This document shows positions 53,782 to 63,689 of a stretch of DNA of 64,000 nucleotides, in pieces (within the stretch, counting starts at the first letter, position 1; every line of letters begins with the position of its first letter). The stretch lies in NCBI GenBank assembly GCA_038503035.1, contig JAVSML010024616.1, positions 782,391 through 846,390 of the forward strand, written 5' to 3'. The stretch is from Crocodylus rhombifer. Lineage: Eukaryota; Chordata; Crocodylia; Crocodylidae. The position numbers and the translations under genes are program-made. The notes under the pieces were generated by a model. It saw only the letters and a list, made by a program, of their open reading frames with translations, was not told where the DNA came from and ran no database searches.

Positions 53782-54414
53782 GAGTATGTGTTCCCACCAT
53801 GCCTGTTCTCAGCTCCCCCTGATGTCTGCTCACATAGTGAGCCCAAACAGGGGTGCTTAGATCCGGTGGTTGGGATAGGGTTCTTGGATCCTGAGACATA
53901 CATCTCCATGTGAAGCACAGGGGTTCATCCCCAGCCCCCAAAATAAAACTGCCCTCGAAATCATAGCTAACAGATGAGGGGCATAGATCTCCTCAAAGGA
54001 ACAAGGCTCCCAAATCCTATTATCTATGCAGAAGTGGGGAGAATTATGGGTTCAGAATCCCCAACTTGAGGGAAGAGGAATATGTGAGGCTGATGGCTCC
54101 TCTGTCTTCTAAAAGTGATCACTTCAGGGGATCAGTCAGTAGGGCTTGGTTTAATCAACCCTACTCCCATATCTACCCCTCTCCTCTCAGTCTCCCTAAT
54201 CTCTACCACTGCTACTCATCCCATTTATCCCCCTCCTCCTAAACATCCTCCTCTTGCCACAACACTAAACTCCTCTCTCCTGCAGCTAATCATTTCTCAG
54301 AATTGTGATTCCCCTCCTCTTCTAACATGTGTAAAGAACTTTCATTTAAAAAAAGACCAAATGTGTCCAGAATAATCTGCTCTACATAGGTGATATTTCT
54401 CAAGATTATATGTG
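53782..54414. other. Background, no feature seen
   Basis: No gene or recognisable repeat. Confidence 0.5.
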
Positions 54415-54560
54415 ACAAATTTGTCAGCAGAGGCACCTACAGATCTTTCTCGGACTTCTGCCAAGAATAAGGTTCAAACTTACACTGCCTGGGCAAGTTC
54501 AGTGGTCACAGCGTGTTCCATTGAACCATCCCCCTCATCTGACAACTGCTTGGCTAGAAA
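54415..54560 (-). mobile_element. tRNA-type SINE fragment
   Basis: On the minus strand, ATGGTTCAATGGAACACGC is A-box-like and AAGTTTGAACCTTA, about 40 bp on, is B-box-like. It directly abuts the 3' end of the CR1 that follows. Confidence 0.5.
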
Positions 54561-54572
54561 CTCTCTTGACTA

Positions 54573-56591
54573 TTCTTTTCATAGATTTCACAGGCATTAG
54601 GGCTGGAAGAGACCTTGGAAGATCATCAAGTCCAGCCCCCTGCCCCAGGGGCAGGAAGTCAGCTGGGGTCAAAGGATCCCAGCAAGATAAATGTCCAAAT
54701 GTCTCTTAAAGCAGTCCAGAGTAGGTGTTTGCATCACCTCTGGAGGCAGTCTTCCAGGCCTTGAGAGCTCAGACAGGAAAGAAGTTCTTCCTTATGTCCA
54801 ATCTAAAATGGTCTTGGAGGAGTTTGTGACCATTTGATCATGTTATCCCTTGGGGCTCTTTGGTGAACAGGCATTCCCCCGGATCCTGATGTACACTCCC
54901 TATATACTTATAGGCATCCACCAGGTCCCCCCTGAGCCTGCACTTTTCCAAGCTGAAGAGTCCCATGGCTCTAGGCCTGCCATCATAAGGCCTGTTCTCC
55001 TGCCCTCTGATCATACATGTGGCTATACTCTGGACTATCTCAAGCTTCTCCACATCCTTTTTAAATTGTGGAGCCCAGAATTCGATGCAGTACTCCAGCT
55101 GCAGCCTCACGAAAGCTGACTACAGTGGGAGGATGCCATCCTGGGATTTACTATGGATGCAAGCCAGAGTTTTGCTCACTTTACCAGATGCGACATCACA
55201 TTGGTGGCTTATATTCGTCTTGTGGTCAGTCATGACCCCCCAAGTCCCTTTCGGCCATGGTGCTAGCAAGCATAGCATTGCCAAGCCTATCAGTGTGCTA
55301 CAGAATTTTTTTTCCCCAAGGTGGAGTACCTTGCATTTTTCAGGGTTGCATGCCATCAGGTTTTTGTCCGCCCAGTTTCTGAGTCTGTCTAGGTCAGCCT
55401 GGATCACCATCCTGTCCTCAGGTGTGCACACTTTACTCCAAAGTTTGGTGTCATCGGCAAACTTGGCCAGTCCACTTCTGACTCCAAAGTCCCCATCATT
55501 AATGAAGATATTGAACAATATGGGTCCAAGGAAAGAGCCTTGGGGGACCCCACTGGTCACAGGACACCATGATGAGTGACTTCCATCAATTACTACCCTC
55601 TGGGTCCGACCATGGAGCCAATTTCCCAGCCAGCAGATTGTGGTGGACCCAAGGCCACAATTCACCAGTTTGGCCAAGAGGTGATCATGGGATACCAGAT
55701 CGAAGGCTTTTTTGAAGTCCAGATATATGATATCAATCTCTTCTCCCTTGTCCAGGTGATAGGTCACCACCAGGTAGAAGGAAATGAGATTGGTCAAGCA
55801 AGACCTACCCACAACAAACCTGTGCTGGCTATCCCTCAGGATGTTGGTGTCGGCCAGTCCATTAAGGATGGCCTCTTTAATAAACTTTTCTAAGATCTTC
55901 CCCAGAATAGAAGTCAGGCTGATGGGCCTATAGTTAGCCAGATCCACTTTCCTCCCTTTCTTGAAGATTGGCACCACATTGGCCTTCTTCCAGTCTTCGG
56001 GCACTACACCAGAGCGCCAGGAGTTTTCAAAGATCTGTGCCAGAGGCTGGGCTATGATGCTCACCAGCTCCTTGAATACCCTGGGGTGCAGATTGTCAGG
56101 GTCGGCTGACTTGAAGGTATCCAGCTTCTCAAGGTGTTCCTTCATGAGCATTAATGGAGGGCAGGGGATCTCCCTCACCCGGCCCTCTCTGTCCCGTAGC
56201 AGGCACGGGCGTCCCATGGGACTGATGAAAGACCGACACAAAGTACCCATTTAATAGGTTGGCTTTTTCCTGGGCATCAGTTTTCCTTTGTCCCATCTGG
56301 TTCAGCAGGGGTCCAGTGTTGCTCTTGCTTTTCCTCTGGCTCCCCACATACCTGAAAAAGGACTTGTTATTGTCCTTGATGTTCAAAGCTAGTTGGAGTT
56401 CAGTTGCAGCCTTGGCTTTCCTGGTTTGCTCCCTGCAGGACCAGACCAGTGCAGAATAATCCACCCAGCTGTCCACCCTGGATGCCAATGTCGGCTTGCA
56501 GGGACATGTAGCTTTCCTTGACAAAGAGCACTACACCCCTGCCCCTTTTGTCTACACGATCTTTCCTGTACAAGGTATAGCTGTCTATACC
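54573..56591 (-). mobile_element. Old CR1-B LINE, 3' portion, split by a younger CR1-B
   Basis: The 3' tail is at 54,573 (plus-strand CATAGATTTCACAGGCATTAGG). RT and part of the endonuclease-RT linker follow up to 56,591, where the younger CR1-B is inserted. The remainder continues at 58,046. Most of the endonuclease is missing through an internal deletion near 56,460. Confidence 0.85.
54838..56524 (-). pseudogene. Old CR1-B ORF2, reverse transcriptase
   Basis: 56,129-56,524 covers LQLALNIKDNNKSFFRYVGS and the start of the RT. 55,120-56,250 is open for 376 codons with SADPDNLHPRVFKELVSIIA, VPEDWKKANVVPIFKKG, YLDFKKAFDLVSHDHLLAK, GVPQGSFLGPILFNIFIND and the intact FADDTKLWS, then breaks near 55,250. 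54,838-55,110 holds part of the C-terminal domain (QLEYCIEFWAPQFKKDVEKL). Frame breaks and stops near 56,140, 55,250, 55,115 and 54,838 show it is dead. Confidence 0.85.
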
Positions 56592-58037
56592 ATCCAGTCA
56601 CATGGGATGCCCATGCCTGCTATGGGACAGGGAAATCTGGGTGAGGGGGATCCCCTACCCTCCGGCTAACTACAGGCCCATTAGCCTGACTTCTATCCTG
56701 GGGAAGATCTTAGAAAAGTTTATTAAGGAGGCCATCCTTGAGGGACTGGCCCAGGCTAACATTCTAAGGGACAGCCAGCACGGGTTTGTTGTGGGTAGGT
56801 CTTGTTTGACCAATCTCATTTCCTTCTATGACCAGGTGACCTATCACCTGGACAAGGGAGAAGAGGTTGATGTCATATATCTTGACTTCAAAAAAGCTTT
56901 TGATCTGGTATCCCATGATCACCTCTTGGCCAAACTGCCCAGTTGTGACCTTGGCTCCACCACGATCCGCTGGCTGGGAAATTGGCTTCGTGGTCGGACC
57001 CAGAGGGTTGTGATTGATGGCAGTCACTCATCATGGTGCCCTGTGACCAGTGGGGTCCCTCAAGGCTCTGTCCTGGGACCCATACTGTTCAACATCTTCA
57101 TTAACGATGTGGACATTGGAGTCAGGAGTGGACTGGCCAAGTTCGCCGATGACACCAAACTTTGGGGCAAAGCATCCATGCCAGAAGATAGACGGGTGAT
57201 CCAGGCTGACCTGGACAATCTCAGCAAATGGGCAGATGAGAACCTCATGGTGTTTCACACCGAAAAATGCAAGGTTCTCCACCTTGGGAGGAAAAACCTG
57301 CAGCACCCTTATAGGCTCGGCAGTGCTACGTTGGTTAGCACTACAGAAGAAAAAGACTTGGGGGTCATCATTGACCACAAGATGAATATGAGCCTCCAAT
57401 GCGATGCTGCGGCTAGTAAAGCGACCAAAATGCTGGCGTGCATCCATAGATGCTTCTCGAGCAAATCCCGGGACGTCATTCTCCCTTTGTACTCGGCCTT
57501 GGTGAGGCCGCAGCTGGAGTACTGCGTCCAGTTTTGGGCTCCACAATTCAAAAAGGACGTGGAGAAGCTTGAGAGAGTCCAGAGGAGAGCCACGCGCATG
57601 ATCAGAGGTCAGGAAAACAGATCTTACGATGACAGGCTGAGAGCCATGGGACTCTTTAGCCTGGAAAAGCGCAGGCTCAGGGGTGATCTGATGGCCACCT
57701 ATAAGTTTATCAGGGGTGACCACCAGGATCTGGGGGAACGTCTGTTCACCAGAGCGCCCCAAGGGATGACGAGGTCGAATGGTCACAAACTCCTGCAAGA
57801 CCGTTTCAGGCTGGACATAAGGAAGAATTTCTTTACTGTCCGAGCCCCCAAGGTCTGGAACAGTCTGCCAGCGGAGGTGGTTCAAGCACCTACACTGAAC
57901 ACCTTCAAGAGTAAATTGGATGCTTATCTTGCTGGGATCCTATGACCCCAGCTGACTTCCTGCCCTTTGGGCAGGGGGCTGGACTCGATGATCTCTCGAG
58001 GTCCCTTCCAGCCCTAATGTCTATGAAATCTATGAAA
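56592..58037 (+). mobile_element. Young CR1-B LINE inserted in an older CR1-B
   Basis: Flanked by an exact 8-bp duplication TCTATACC (56,584-56,591 and 58,038-58,045). It has the CR1 3' tail with CTATGAAAT repeats (58,020-58,037). It is 5'-truncated and carries an internal deletion near 56,660 relative to the copy at 27,829-30,663. Confidence 0.9.
56602..57945 (+). CDS. CR1-B reverse transcriptase, open frame after internal deletion
   Basis: An open frame of 447 codons. The first ~20 residues come from the region before the deletion in a shifted frame. From PPANYRPISLTSILGKILEK onward it is normal CR1-B RT: YLDFKKAFDLVSHDHLLAK, GVPQGSVLGPILFNIFINDV, catalytic FADDTKLWG, KCKVLHLGRKN and the C-terminal domain to NSLPAEVVQAPTL, then TGA at 57,943-57,945. 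I count about eight amino-acid differences from the copy at 27,909-30,662 over ~425 residues. The ~220-bp deletion removes the RT N-terminus and shifts frame, so a normal protein is not expected. I list it as coding only because the frame is intact. Confidence 0.75.
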   Translation: MGCPCLLWDREIWVRGIPYPPANYRPISLTSILGKILEKFIKEAILEGLAQANILRDSQHGFVVGRSCLTNLISFYDQVTYHLDKGEEVDVIYLDFKKAFDLVSHDHLLAKLPSCDLGSTTIRWLGNWLRGRTQRVVIDGSHSSWCPVTSGVPQGSVLGPILFNIFINDVDIGVRSGLAKFADDTKLWGKASMPEDRRVIQADLDNLSKWADENLMVFHTEKCKVLHLGRKNLQHPYRLGSATLVSTTEEKDLGVIIDHKMNMSLQCDAAASKATKMLACIHRCFSSKSRDVILPLYSALVRPQLEYCVQFWAPQFKKDVEKLERVQRRATRMIRGQENRSYDDRLRAMGLFSLEKRRLRGDLMATYKFIRGDHQDLGERLFTRAPQGMTRSNGHKLLQDRFRLDIRKNFFTVRAPKVWNSLPAEVVQAPTLNTFKSKLDAYLAGIL

Positions 58038-58045
58038 TCTATACC

Positions 58046-58735
58046 TGTGGCCCAGTCATAGGTGGAGTCCCACCAGGTCTCCATTATCCCTATGAGATCA
58101 TGGTCATTCTTATTTAGCAGGAGGACCAGTTCCTCCTGTTTGTTCCCCAAGCTCCTGGCATTGGTGTACAGGCACGTAAGTGTCCCATTGGAGGCCCTAG
58201 TCTTCCCTACGCATTGTTCACGGGCTGGGGTAGAAGTGAGTTCCCTTGAGTGCCTTAGCCCACTGAATTTGCAAAAGTTGCTCAGTGGGCAACTTTGCTC
58301 TGTGGCAGTAGTCCCCGCATCCCCAAGCAGGTTTAGTTTAAAGCTCAGTTTAGCAGGTCAGCCAGTCTGGTTGAGAAGAGCCTCCTCCCCAGTGCAGTGA
58401 AGTGGAGGCTGTCTCTTCCCAGCAGACCACTGCCTCTCTCACCAAAGAGCGGACTGTGATTGTGGAAGCCGAAGCCTTCATGATGACACCAGCCCCGCAG
58501 TCTTTAGTTAACTGTCTCAATCCTCCTCTCCCTCCTCAGCCCATAGCTCAAAACCAGGTGGATTGAGAAAAACACCACCTGTGCCCCTAACCCCCTCAGC
58601 CCCGCTCCCAAAGCCCTGTAGTTTCTCATAACCTGGCTGGGATTGCTCTGACCATATGTGCATCCTAATCCATTTGGGGCACACCAATTCAGAGACAAGC
58701 CCTGCTTTTAAAAATCACATTTTCCCAATGGGGAT
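58046..58735 (-). pseudogene. Old CR1-B LINE, 5' portion: ORF1 esterase end and ORF2 start
   Basis: Continues the element of 54,573-56,591. On the minus strand 58,046-58,170 encodes the endonuclease start (LYTNARSLGNKQEELVLLL and IMETWWDSTYDW). 58,390-58,698 is the C-terminal part of ORF1, with YRALGAGLRGLGAQVVFFS and, further on, GFGFHNHSPLFGERG and LHFTALG of the esterase domain. The catalytic block V is decayed. The 5' boundary near 58,735 is approximate. Confidence 0.75.
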
Positions 58736-59681
58736 TTCAGAGGAAGAGAGAAACTGGGATAGCTGGGATAAACATTGAGATGAGATCAACTGGAAGAAGA
58801 ACAGAGCCATAATTTGAGCCACAGAATAATGGTAGCCTGTGTCAAGTTCATAAAAGGCATTTTAATCATGGAGCCATCTCTCAGGAACTCCTTGCTCTTT
58901 TGATTCCAGATCTGATGAGTAACTCAACACTACACTTCCATGAAGTGCACTAGATTTCAAGGTAGCCACATCACCATGAAAAGCTGAGAATATTTGGAAG
59001 TGTCAACCTTTAAATATATTAAAAGCCTCCCCATCCTAACTGTAGCACAACTGGTATTTCACCATGTTGCCATTGTTTCTGTTGCTACTAAAAGAGGTAT
59101 TAAAGTATTTTTTTCAAATAAGAGCACACATCTTGACCAATGAAGTAAACACCACTATATAAAATAGAGGAATTAAAGGTATGTTTTATTTAGAATAATT
59201 TAGCACTGTGAATATTTAAATCTCTTAAAAGTAAAACTTAAAAATGAGTAAACATAAACTGTGTAAAGAAAATAAACTGAACACCCCAAGGAACAATCAA
59301 AGACTTATCAGAAACTGCAATATCGTAAAAGTTCAGCTCTGTGAAGAAAACTGCCTCCCCGTGGGTATATAGTGGCACAATAGCTGCAATCCATGCTTTA
59401 TCAAAGTAAATTGAATTGATATGTATGCTCACTGTTTCATGGATTGACTATGCTTTCCCATGAACTACAAAAGAAATCTTGAAATCTAGGACATTTGTCA
59501 ACCAGGGCAGGGTCTATTCGGGACACAAGATACCCAGAGCCTAGTCTAAAGTTTTTCCAGTCTTTTGACACAGGTGGCATTTAATCCTTCATGTTTGCTT
59601 TATGAATGCACATGCAGTGTGCTTCTCTACTCATTCATTTACACTGGCTTAAATTTACTGCACAGTAAATTACTGCACAGT
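58736..59681. other. AT-rich background, no feature seen
   Basis: Nothing supportable until the TTACTGCACAGTAA motifs at about 59,655. Confidence 0.5.
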
Positions 59682-59914
59682 GGGCACATCTACATGTGTG
59701 CATTTACTGTGCAGTAATGTAAATTACTGCTTAGTATGGGCATGTGTCTACATGTGTGTGCCCATACTGTGCAATAACTATGGCAGCTTATGCTGATTTG
59801 GCCATAAATTTACTACCTGCATGATGCAGGTTGCAAATTTACTCCCGATTAGTTACTGCACATTAACGCACATTACTGCGCAGTAACATGGGACATTCTT
59901 GGTTATGTCTGCCC
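59682..59914. mobile_element. MITE or subterminal region with TTACTGCACAGTAA motifs and hairpin
   Basis: Starts GGGCACATCTACATGTGTG, with TTACTGTGCAGTAA just inside (59,704-59,717). It repeats GGGCATGTGTCTACATGTG internally. The hairpin with AAATTT/ACCTGCA arms (59,805-59,821 and 59,825-59,841, 15 of 17 paired) matches those at 7380 and 40,969. A plausible right end ..GGTTATGTCTGCCC is weak, so the element may instead continue as a larger transposon. Confidence 0.5.
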
Positions 59915-60524
59915 AGATCCTGCAGGGCTGGCTGGAGCCCAGCCCCAGGGTTCCTGCCTGGCCCCCTCTCCTACTGCTGGGCTGCGCTCTCTTTGGCAGC
60001 CCCTAGCTTCAGGGTAGAGCTCAGTCTGGAGCCATTTTGTGCCCTGGGGCTCTAGGGAGCCTGCAGGAGCTGCTTGTCCCTGCTGCACCCCAGCAGGCCC
60101 CATGTGTTCCCTGTATAGCCCACAGGCTGTGTTTGCTTTGGCTGTCCCCCTCCTAAGCTGCTGCCTGGCCACAGGTGAGTGCTGCAAAGGGCCGCAGTTT
60201 GCTGCACCCTTTGCCCAGCCCTGTGATCTCACCAGGGCTGCTGGCCCTGCTGGCTGTGCCCCCAGAGCCAGCATCTGCTGCCTCCTGCTGATCACCACCC
60301 CCACCTCTCTCTCTTTGTATGACTGTGATGAAGTGCCTCAGCCATGTGGCTGTGACTCCCTGACTCCGTGTCAGGGGTACTGCTGCCAGCTCTCCAGGGC
60401 TGGCCATACAAGGCTAGCTGCACAAGAGCCCAGTCAGGGGGTATGGGGCATGATGATATCCTTCTCCTCCCCCATGTTTAGCTCAGGCCCTGTCCATGTG
60501 TGCCCGCCTGTCAGAAGCCCCAGG
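59915..60524. other. GC-rich flank of a SANT-domain relic
   Basis: GC-rich sequence with overlapping low-complexity frames. Probably the 5' part of the transposon relic whose SANT domain follows, but nothing specific is recognisable. Confidence 0.35.
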
Positions 60525-60708
60525 GGTGCCAACTGGACCAGTGGGGAGGTGCAAACTCTTGTGGTGCTGTGGGGTAAGTAGGATGTCCTGAGGCAGTTTG
60601 CCCATGGTGAGCAATTGAATGCCCACATTTCTGAGGCCCTGGCAGTTGGGATGTGTGCACAGGGCCACTCCTGGCCAGTACAGCACTGCCACATTTAGGC
60701 CAAGTGTC
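60525..60708 (+). pseudogene. Myb/SANT-like domain relic, copy 3 (different subfamily)
   Basis: A frame reads GANWTSGEVQTLVVLWGK, one stop, DVLRQFAHGEQLNAHIS then EALAVGMCAQGHSWPVQHCH and KCQ. It keeps W...EV..L..LWG, the middle helix and the M...GH....QC pattern of the Harbinger-type Myb/SANT domain. The wording differs from copies 1 and 2 and is closer to the subfamily whose middle segment reads LR...N..I...I..GM. It is decayed, with a second stop just after. No adjacent nuclease frame is recognised. Confidence 0.5.
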
Positions 60709-62392
60709 AATGGACCCAGTGAGGCCATAACTGGCCACAATCATTGGTCCAGTGTGGAGTGGGGACCCCAGGACCTTCATGTGGGAGCTGACCCACATTT
60801 TGGTGCCCCAGGAGTCTGTGCCCACTCCCCACCCTGACACCTCTGGTGACACTTCAGTGGAGGACAGTACCTCGGGCCTCCAGCACACTGCCCTGCATTC
60901 CTCCCTGGCTGCTTCATCCACTGGCAGCCCAGGGAGCCCTGGCCAGAGGTTCTCTCTGCCTTGGCCCCACCCCACAGCTGCCCACCCCTACCACCAGCCA
61001 CTAGTAGCACCAGCTCCTCCCCAGGGGGGATCCCTGGCTGGGGACCCCAGCCCACTGGAGGCCATGGACATCAGGTGGAGCTGGAGGCTGCCTGGCATAG
61101 GGAGCCCTGCACTAAGCTGCCAGCCTCAGTGGCCCTGGACCTGTGCTATGTCCCATACTGGGGGTGGGCCCACCCAGCCCCTGCCCCTAGCCCCAGCCCT
61201 TGCCCTGGCCCCCTCTCCTTGCCCAGCCCACCTACACTCCCCTGGGCCCAGGTTCCCCTTTCCTCAGAAGTGTGCAGAAAGGTGGGACATAGGTCAGACC
61301 TTTACTGAGCAGCCTGTGTCCCTATGGCTGGGTTGGTACAGGCCTCTCACATGCCAAGGAAGGCGCTGATCCCCGTGCAATTCCTCCTTGGCAGTCAGAG
61401 GCAGGGAAGTATACTGCTGTGACAGGTAGCCCTCAAGGTGGTGGCAAAGGTTCTGGGGCAGGCTGGGTTTGCCCCTTACATCATCATATCTCAGGGTCCC
61501 GATCCAAGAGCACAGGTGTGCCTGGGGCACCAGCAGGATAAACAGCAGAAGGGCACAGTGGCCTGGGTGGCCCTTCACCTGAATGAACAGCCTATCACAC
61601 ATTGCCCACAGCATATGCAGCGGGGGCATGCTTGGGGTGCAGTGGCAATGTGGTGGGGGGCCGGCCTTAGGGCGCCTCCTTGGAGACGCCCCCAGCAAGG
61701 GGGGCAGAGGCACAGACAGCCCATCACCCCTGTTGTCCTGGTGTCCTGTGCACCCTGAGCCCAGGAGCCAGGGGCTGGGTGGCCGCACAGCAGAGTGGTA
61801 GATCTGCAGGGGCAGAGGTTGGGGTCAGCAGGGGCTGGAGCCATGGCAGCAGGTGCTGCCAGCAGCCTGGTCTGGCCTGCCCTGGGAAAGGGGCAGAAGA
61901 GGCAGGCAACTTGTGGCCAGCCAGTGGGGACAGGGGCTTGGGCAGCACCCACCTGGGCCCAGGCCTGTCCCACTTACCATAGTCCCAGCTTACTATGATC
62001 CCTGGGCACCCTCACGTGGCTGCCCTCTGATCTGAGGCCAGGCAGCACAGGGACCCTGGAATAGAGCATCTTCTCTCTCAAATGTTGCAAACATTACAAA
62101 ACCCTTTTCTCTCTTGCATAGGTAAGAGAAGGCTGGGGCTAATGGGGCTTAGCCCATCCAAACATGGGGAAGTGGGGTGGGGAGGGGCACACATGCAGCT
62201 CTCATAGCTGGTGCCCTGGGCCTGGCTGGTGGGTATGTGGCTGTCCTGGAGCCTGGGCTGGGTGGGGCAGGTGGGGTCAGCAGGGCCTGCACTATGGCCA
62301 GCAGCAGTGCAGGGCACTGGTCATTGCTAACAGGGGCTGGCCTGGAGCAGTGGGGTACTGGGGCTGCTGGCTGGGGCAGGGGCAAGGGTGCC
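60709..62392. other. GC-rich unassigned DNA
   Basis: Pro/Ser/Gly-rich open frames overlap on both strands (for example 60,752-61,369 plus and 61,294-61,788 minus). None has a motif I recognise. It may be the decayed remainder of the SANT-domain transposon. A self-complementary stretch lies near 62,140-62,170 (GGGGCTTAGCCC). Confidence 0.35.
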
Positions 62393-62480
62393 ATGGGTGT
62401 CACAGGAGCACTGAGGTGTCCTGTGCCTTAGATAAGTGAAAGTAACAGAGCTGTCAATCAACAGGGCAGTGCAGCTGCAG

Positions 62481-62494
62481 GTTGCTATGGCAAC
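62481..62494. promoter_or_regulatory. X-box-like (RFX) palindrome in the solo LTR
   Basis: GTTGCTATGGCAAC, close to the RFX consensus palindrome, at the position corresponding to the X-boxes of the full element's LTRs. Confidence 0.5.
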
Positions 62495-62889
62495 CAGCTG
62501 GTCAGGTGACCGGAAGGGGGCAGGGCCGGGCCCTTTCTAATAGCTCAGGCCTGGGCCCAGGAGCAGTTCCCCTCAGGCAGTTGCAGGAGCTGCAGCTCTG
62601 TGGGAGAGCTGAGCAGCAGGGTCAATAATGGTGGTTTGGCTGGCTGCAATGGTGCGAGGGGAGAGAGAGAGAGTCCGGACAGCACTATGACTGAGAGTCA
62701 GTACTGTGTGGAGGTTGGATTATAAGCCGGTAGGCCTTTTGTTATGTTGTAGCCAGCTGGCTGACTGTTTGGTTTATTTATGGTTAGAACTGGAGGGCTG
62801 GGTGAGGCTGTAGGGGCATGAGGAGGCCTCACAGGAGCACCCCAGTGGCTTGGGGGCACAGAGTGTGTGACGCAGTCAACACAGCGGTT

Positions 62890-63120
62890 TGCGCCGAGAG
62901 GCATGGCACAGGCCCCAGAGTGGGGCAGCGGGTACGAGAGGCATGGCGCAGGCCCCAGAGTGGGGCAGCGGGTGTGAGAGGTGCGGCAGAGGGCCCCAGC
63001 AGGGGCAACAAGCACGGGAAGTGCGGCAAAGGCTCCACAGAGGGTGAGGAGCGGGATAAACCAGAGAGACAGGCCCTGTGGGGCGAGGCCTGGGCACGGC
63101 AAGCCCAGAGGTGCCAGTAG
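62890..63120. repeat. 40-bp tandem repeat in the solo LTR
   Basis: Units starting at about 62,895, 62,935 and 62,975 share CGAGAGGCATGGCRCAGGCC and CCAGAGTGGGGCAGCGGGT, with more degenerate copies to about 63,120. It corresponds in position to the tandem repeat of the other gypsy LTRs but has a different unit. A long minus-strand frame (62,698-63,564) is a by-product. Confidence 0.7.
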
Positions 63121-63689
63121 CAAGGTGGAGGTCACAACAGCAGCCCAGGGGCGCCGGTATCGGGGGTGCAGGTTGCTTAACCGGCCCGGGGTGCCGGAAA
63201 AGGGCAACAGGCATGTGACTGTACCAGAGGTACCGGTAGAGGGGTGCCAGTGGTGTGGTAGGCCCAGGTGGATTAGAGAGAGGCGCCAGGGAGTAACAAG
63301 CCCCAAGGGCACCAGGTGGGTGACAAGCCCGGGGGTGCCAGAGAGGGGCTCCAGGGCAGGACGAGCCCAAGAAGCGCCAGAGAGGGCACCAAGGGGCAAG
63401 GGACCCAAACAACATCCAGAGAACAACTGCAAGGCTTGGGGCGTGCTAAAGGGGAGGTTGGAGGCACGCATTGCCCTTAAGGCAGGTGTGTGCTGAGGCA
63501 CCCCATACGGAGTAGGGGTAGTAACATTCACACCGTTCACCAGGGGATAAAGGCAGCCTCCCATCTGAACTAATTGTCATCAAAGATGTGGCGGGCAAGA
63601 AATAGAGGGTGCTGAGTCCACCTTAAGTGACAGTAGGGGGGCGCTAGGGAGTTCACGGCGGCTCCTAGACCCCACCCCCTCACAATGGG

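Larger units (their letters stand above)
62398..63684 (+). mobile_element. Solo LTR of a gypsy element related to the 19-32 kb element
   Basis: Starts TGTCACAGGAGCACTGAGG and ends CCACCCCCTCACA, flanked by ATGGG on both sides (62,393-62,397 and 63,685-63,689). Read in the same sense, the LTRs at 31,315 and 19,210 begin TGTCACA-AGCACTTAGG and share, in the same order, an X-box, a GGAAGGGGCAGGGC-like segment, GAGGAGGCCTCACAGG, a GC-rich tandem repeat and GGCAGCCTCCCA. No internal region or second LTR is present, so it is a solo LTR from recombination, of a diverged subfamily. Confidence 0.8.

Noticed and set aside
60039..61973. Many long frames on both strands in GC-rich DNA
   Set aside because: They overlap in several frames with biased composition. 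Only the SANT-like segment at 60,525-60,708 has a recognisable pattern.
62698..63564. A 288-codon minus-strand frame rich in Pro, Leu and Ala with repeats
   Set aside because: It lies antisense to the solo LTR and its tandem repeat. The repeating peptide follows the DNA repeat and no domain is recognisable.
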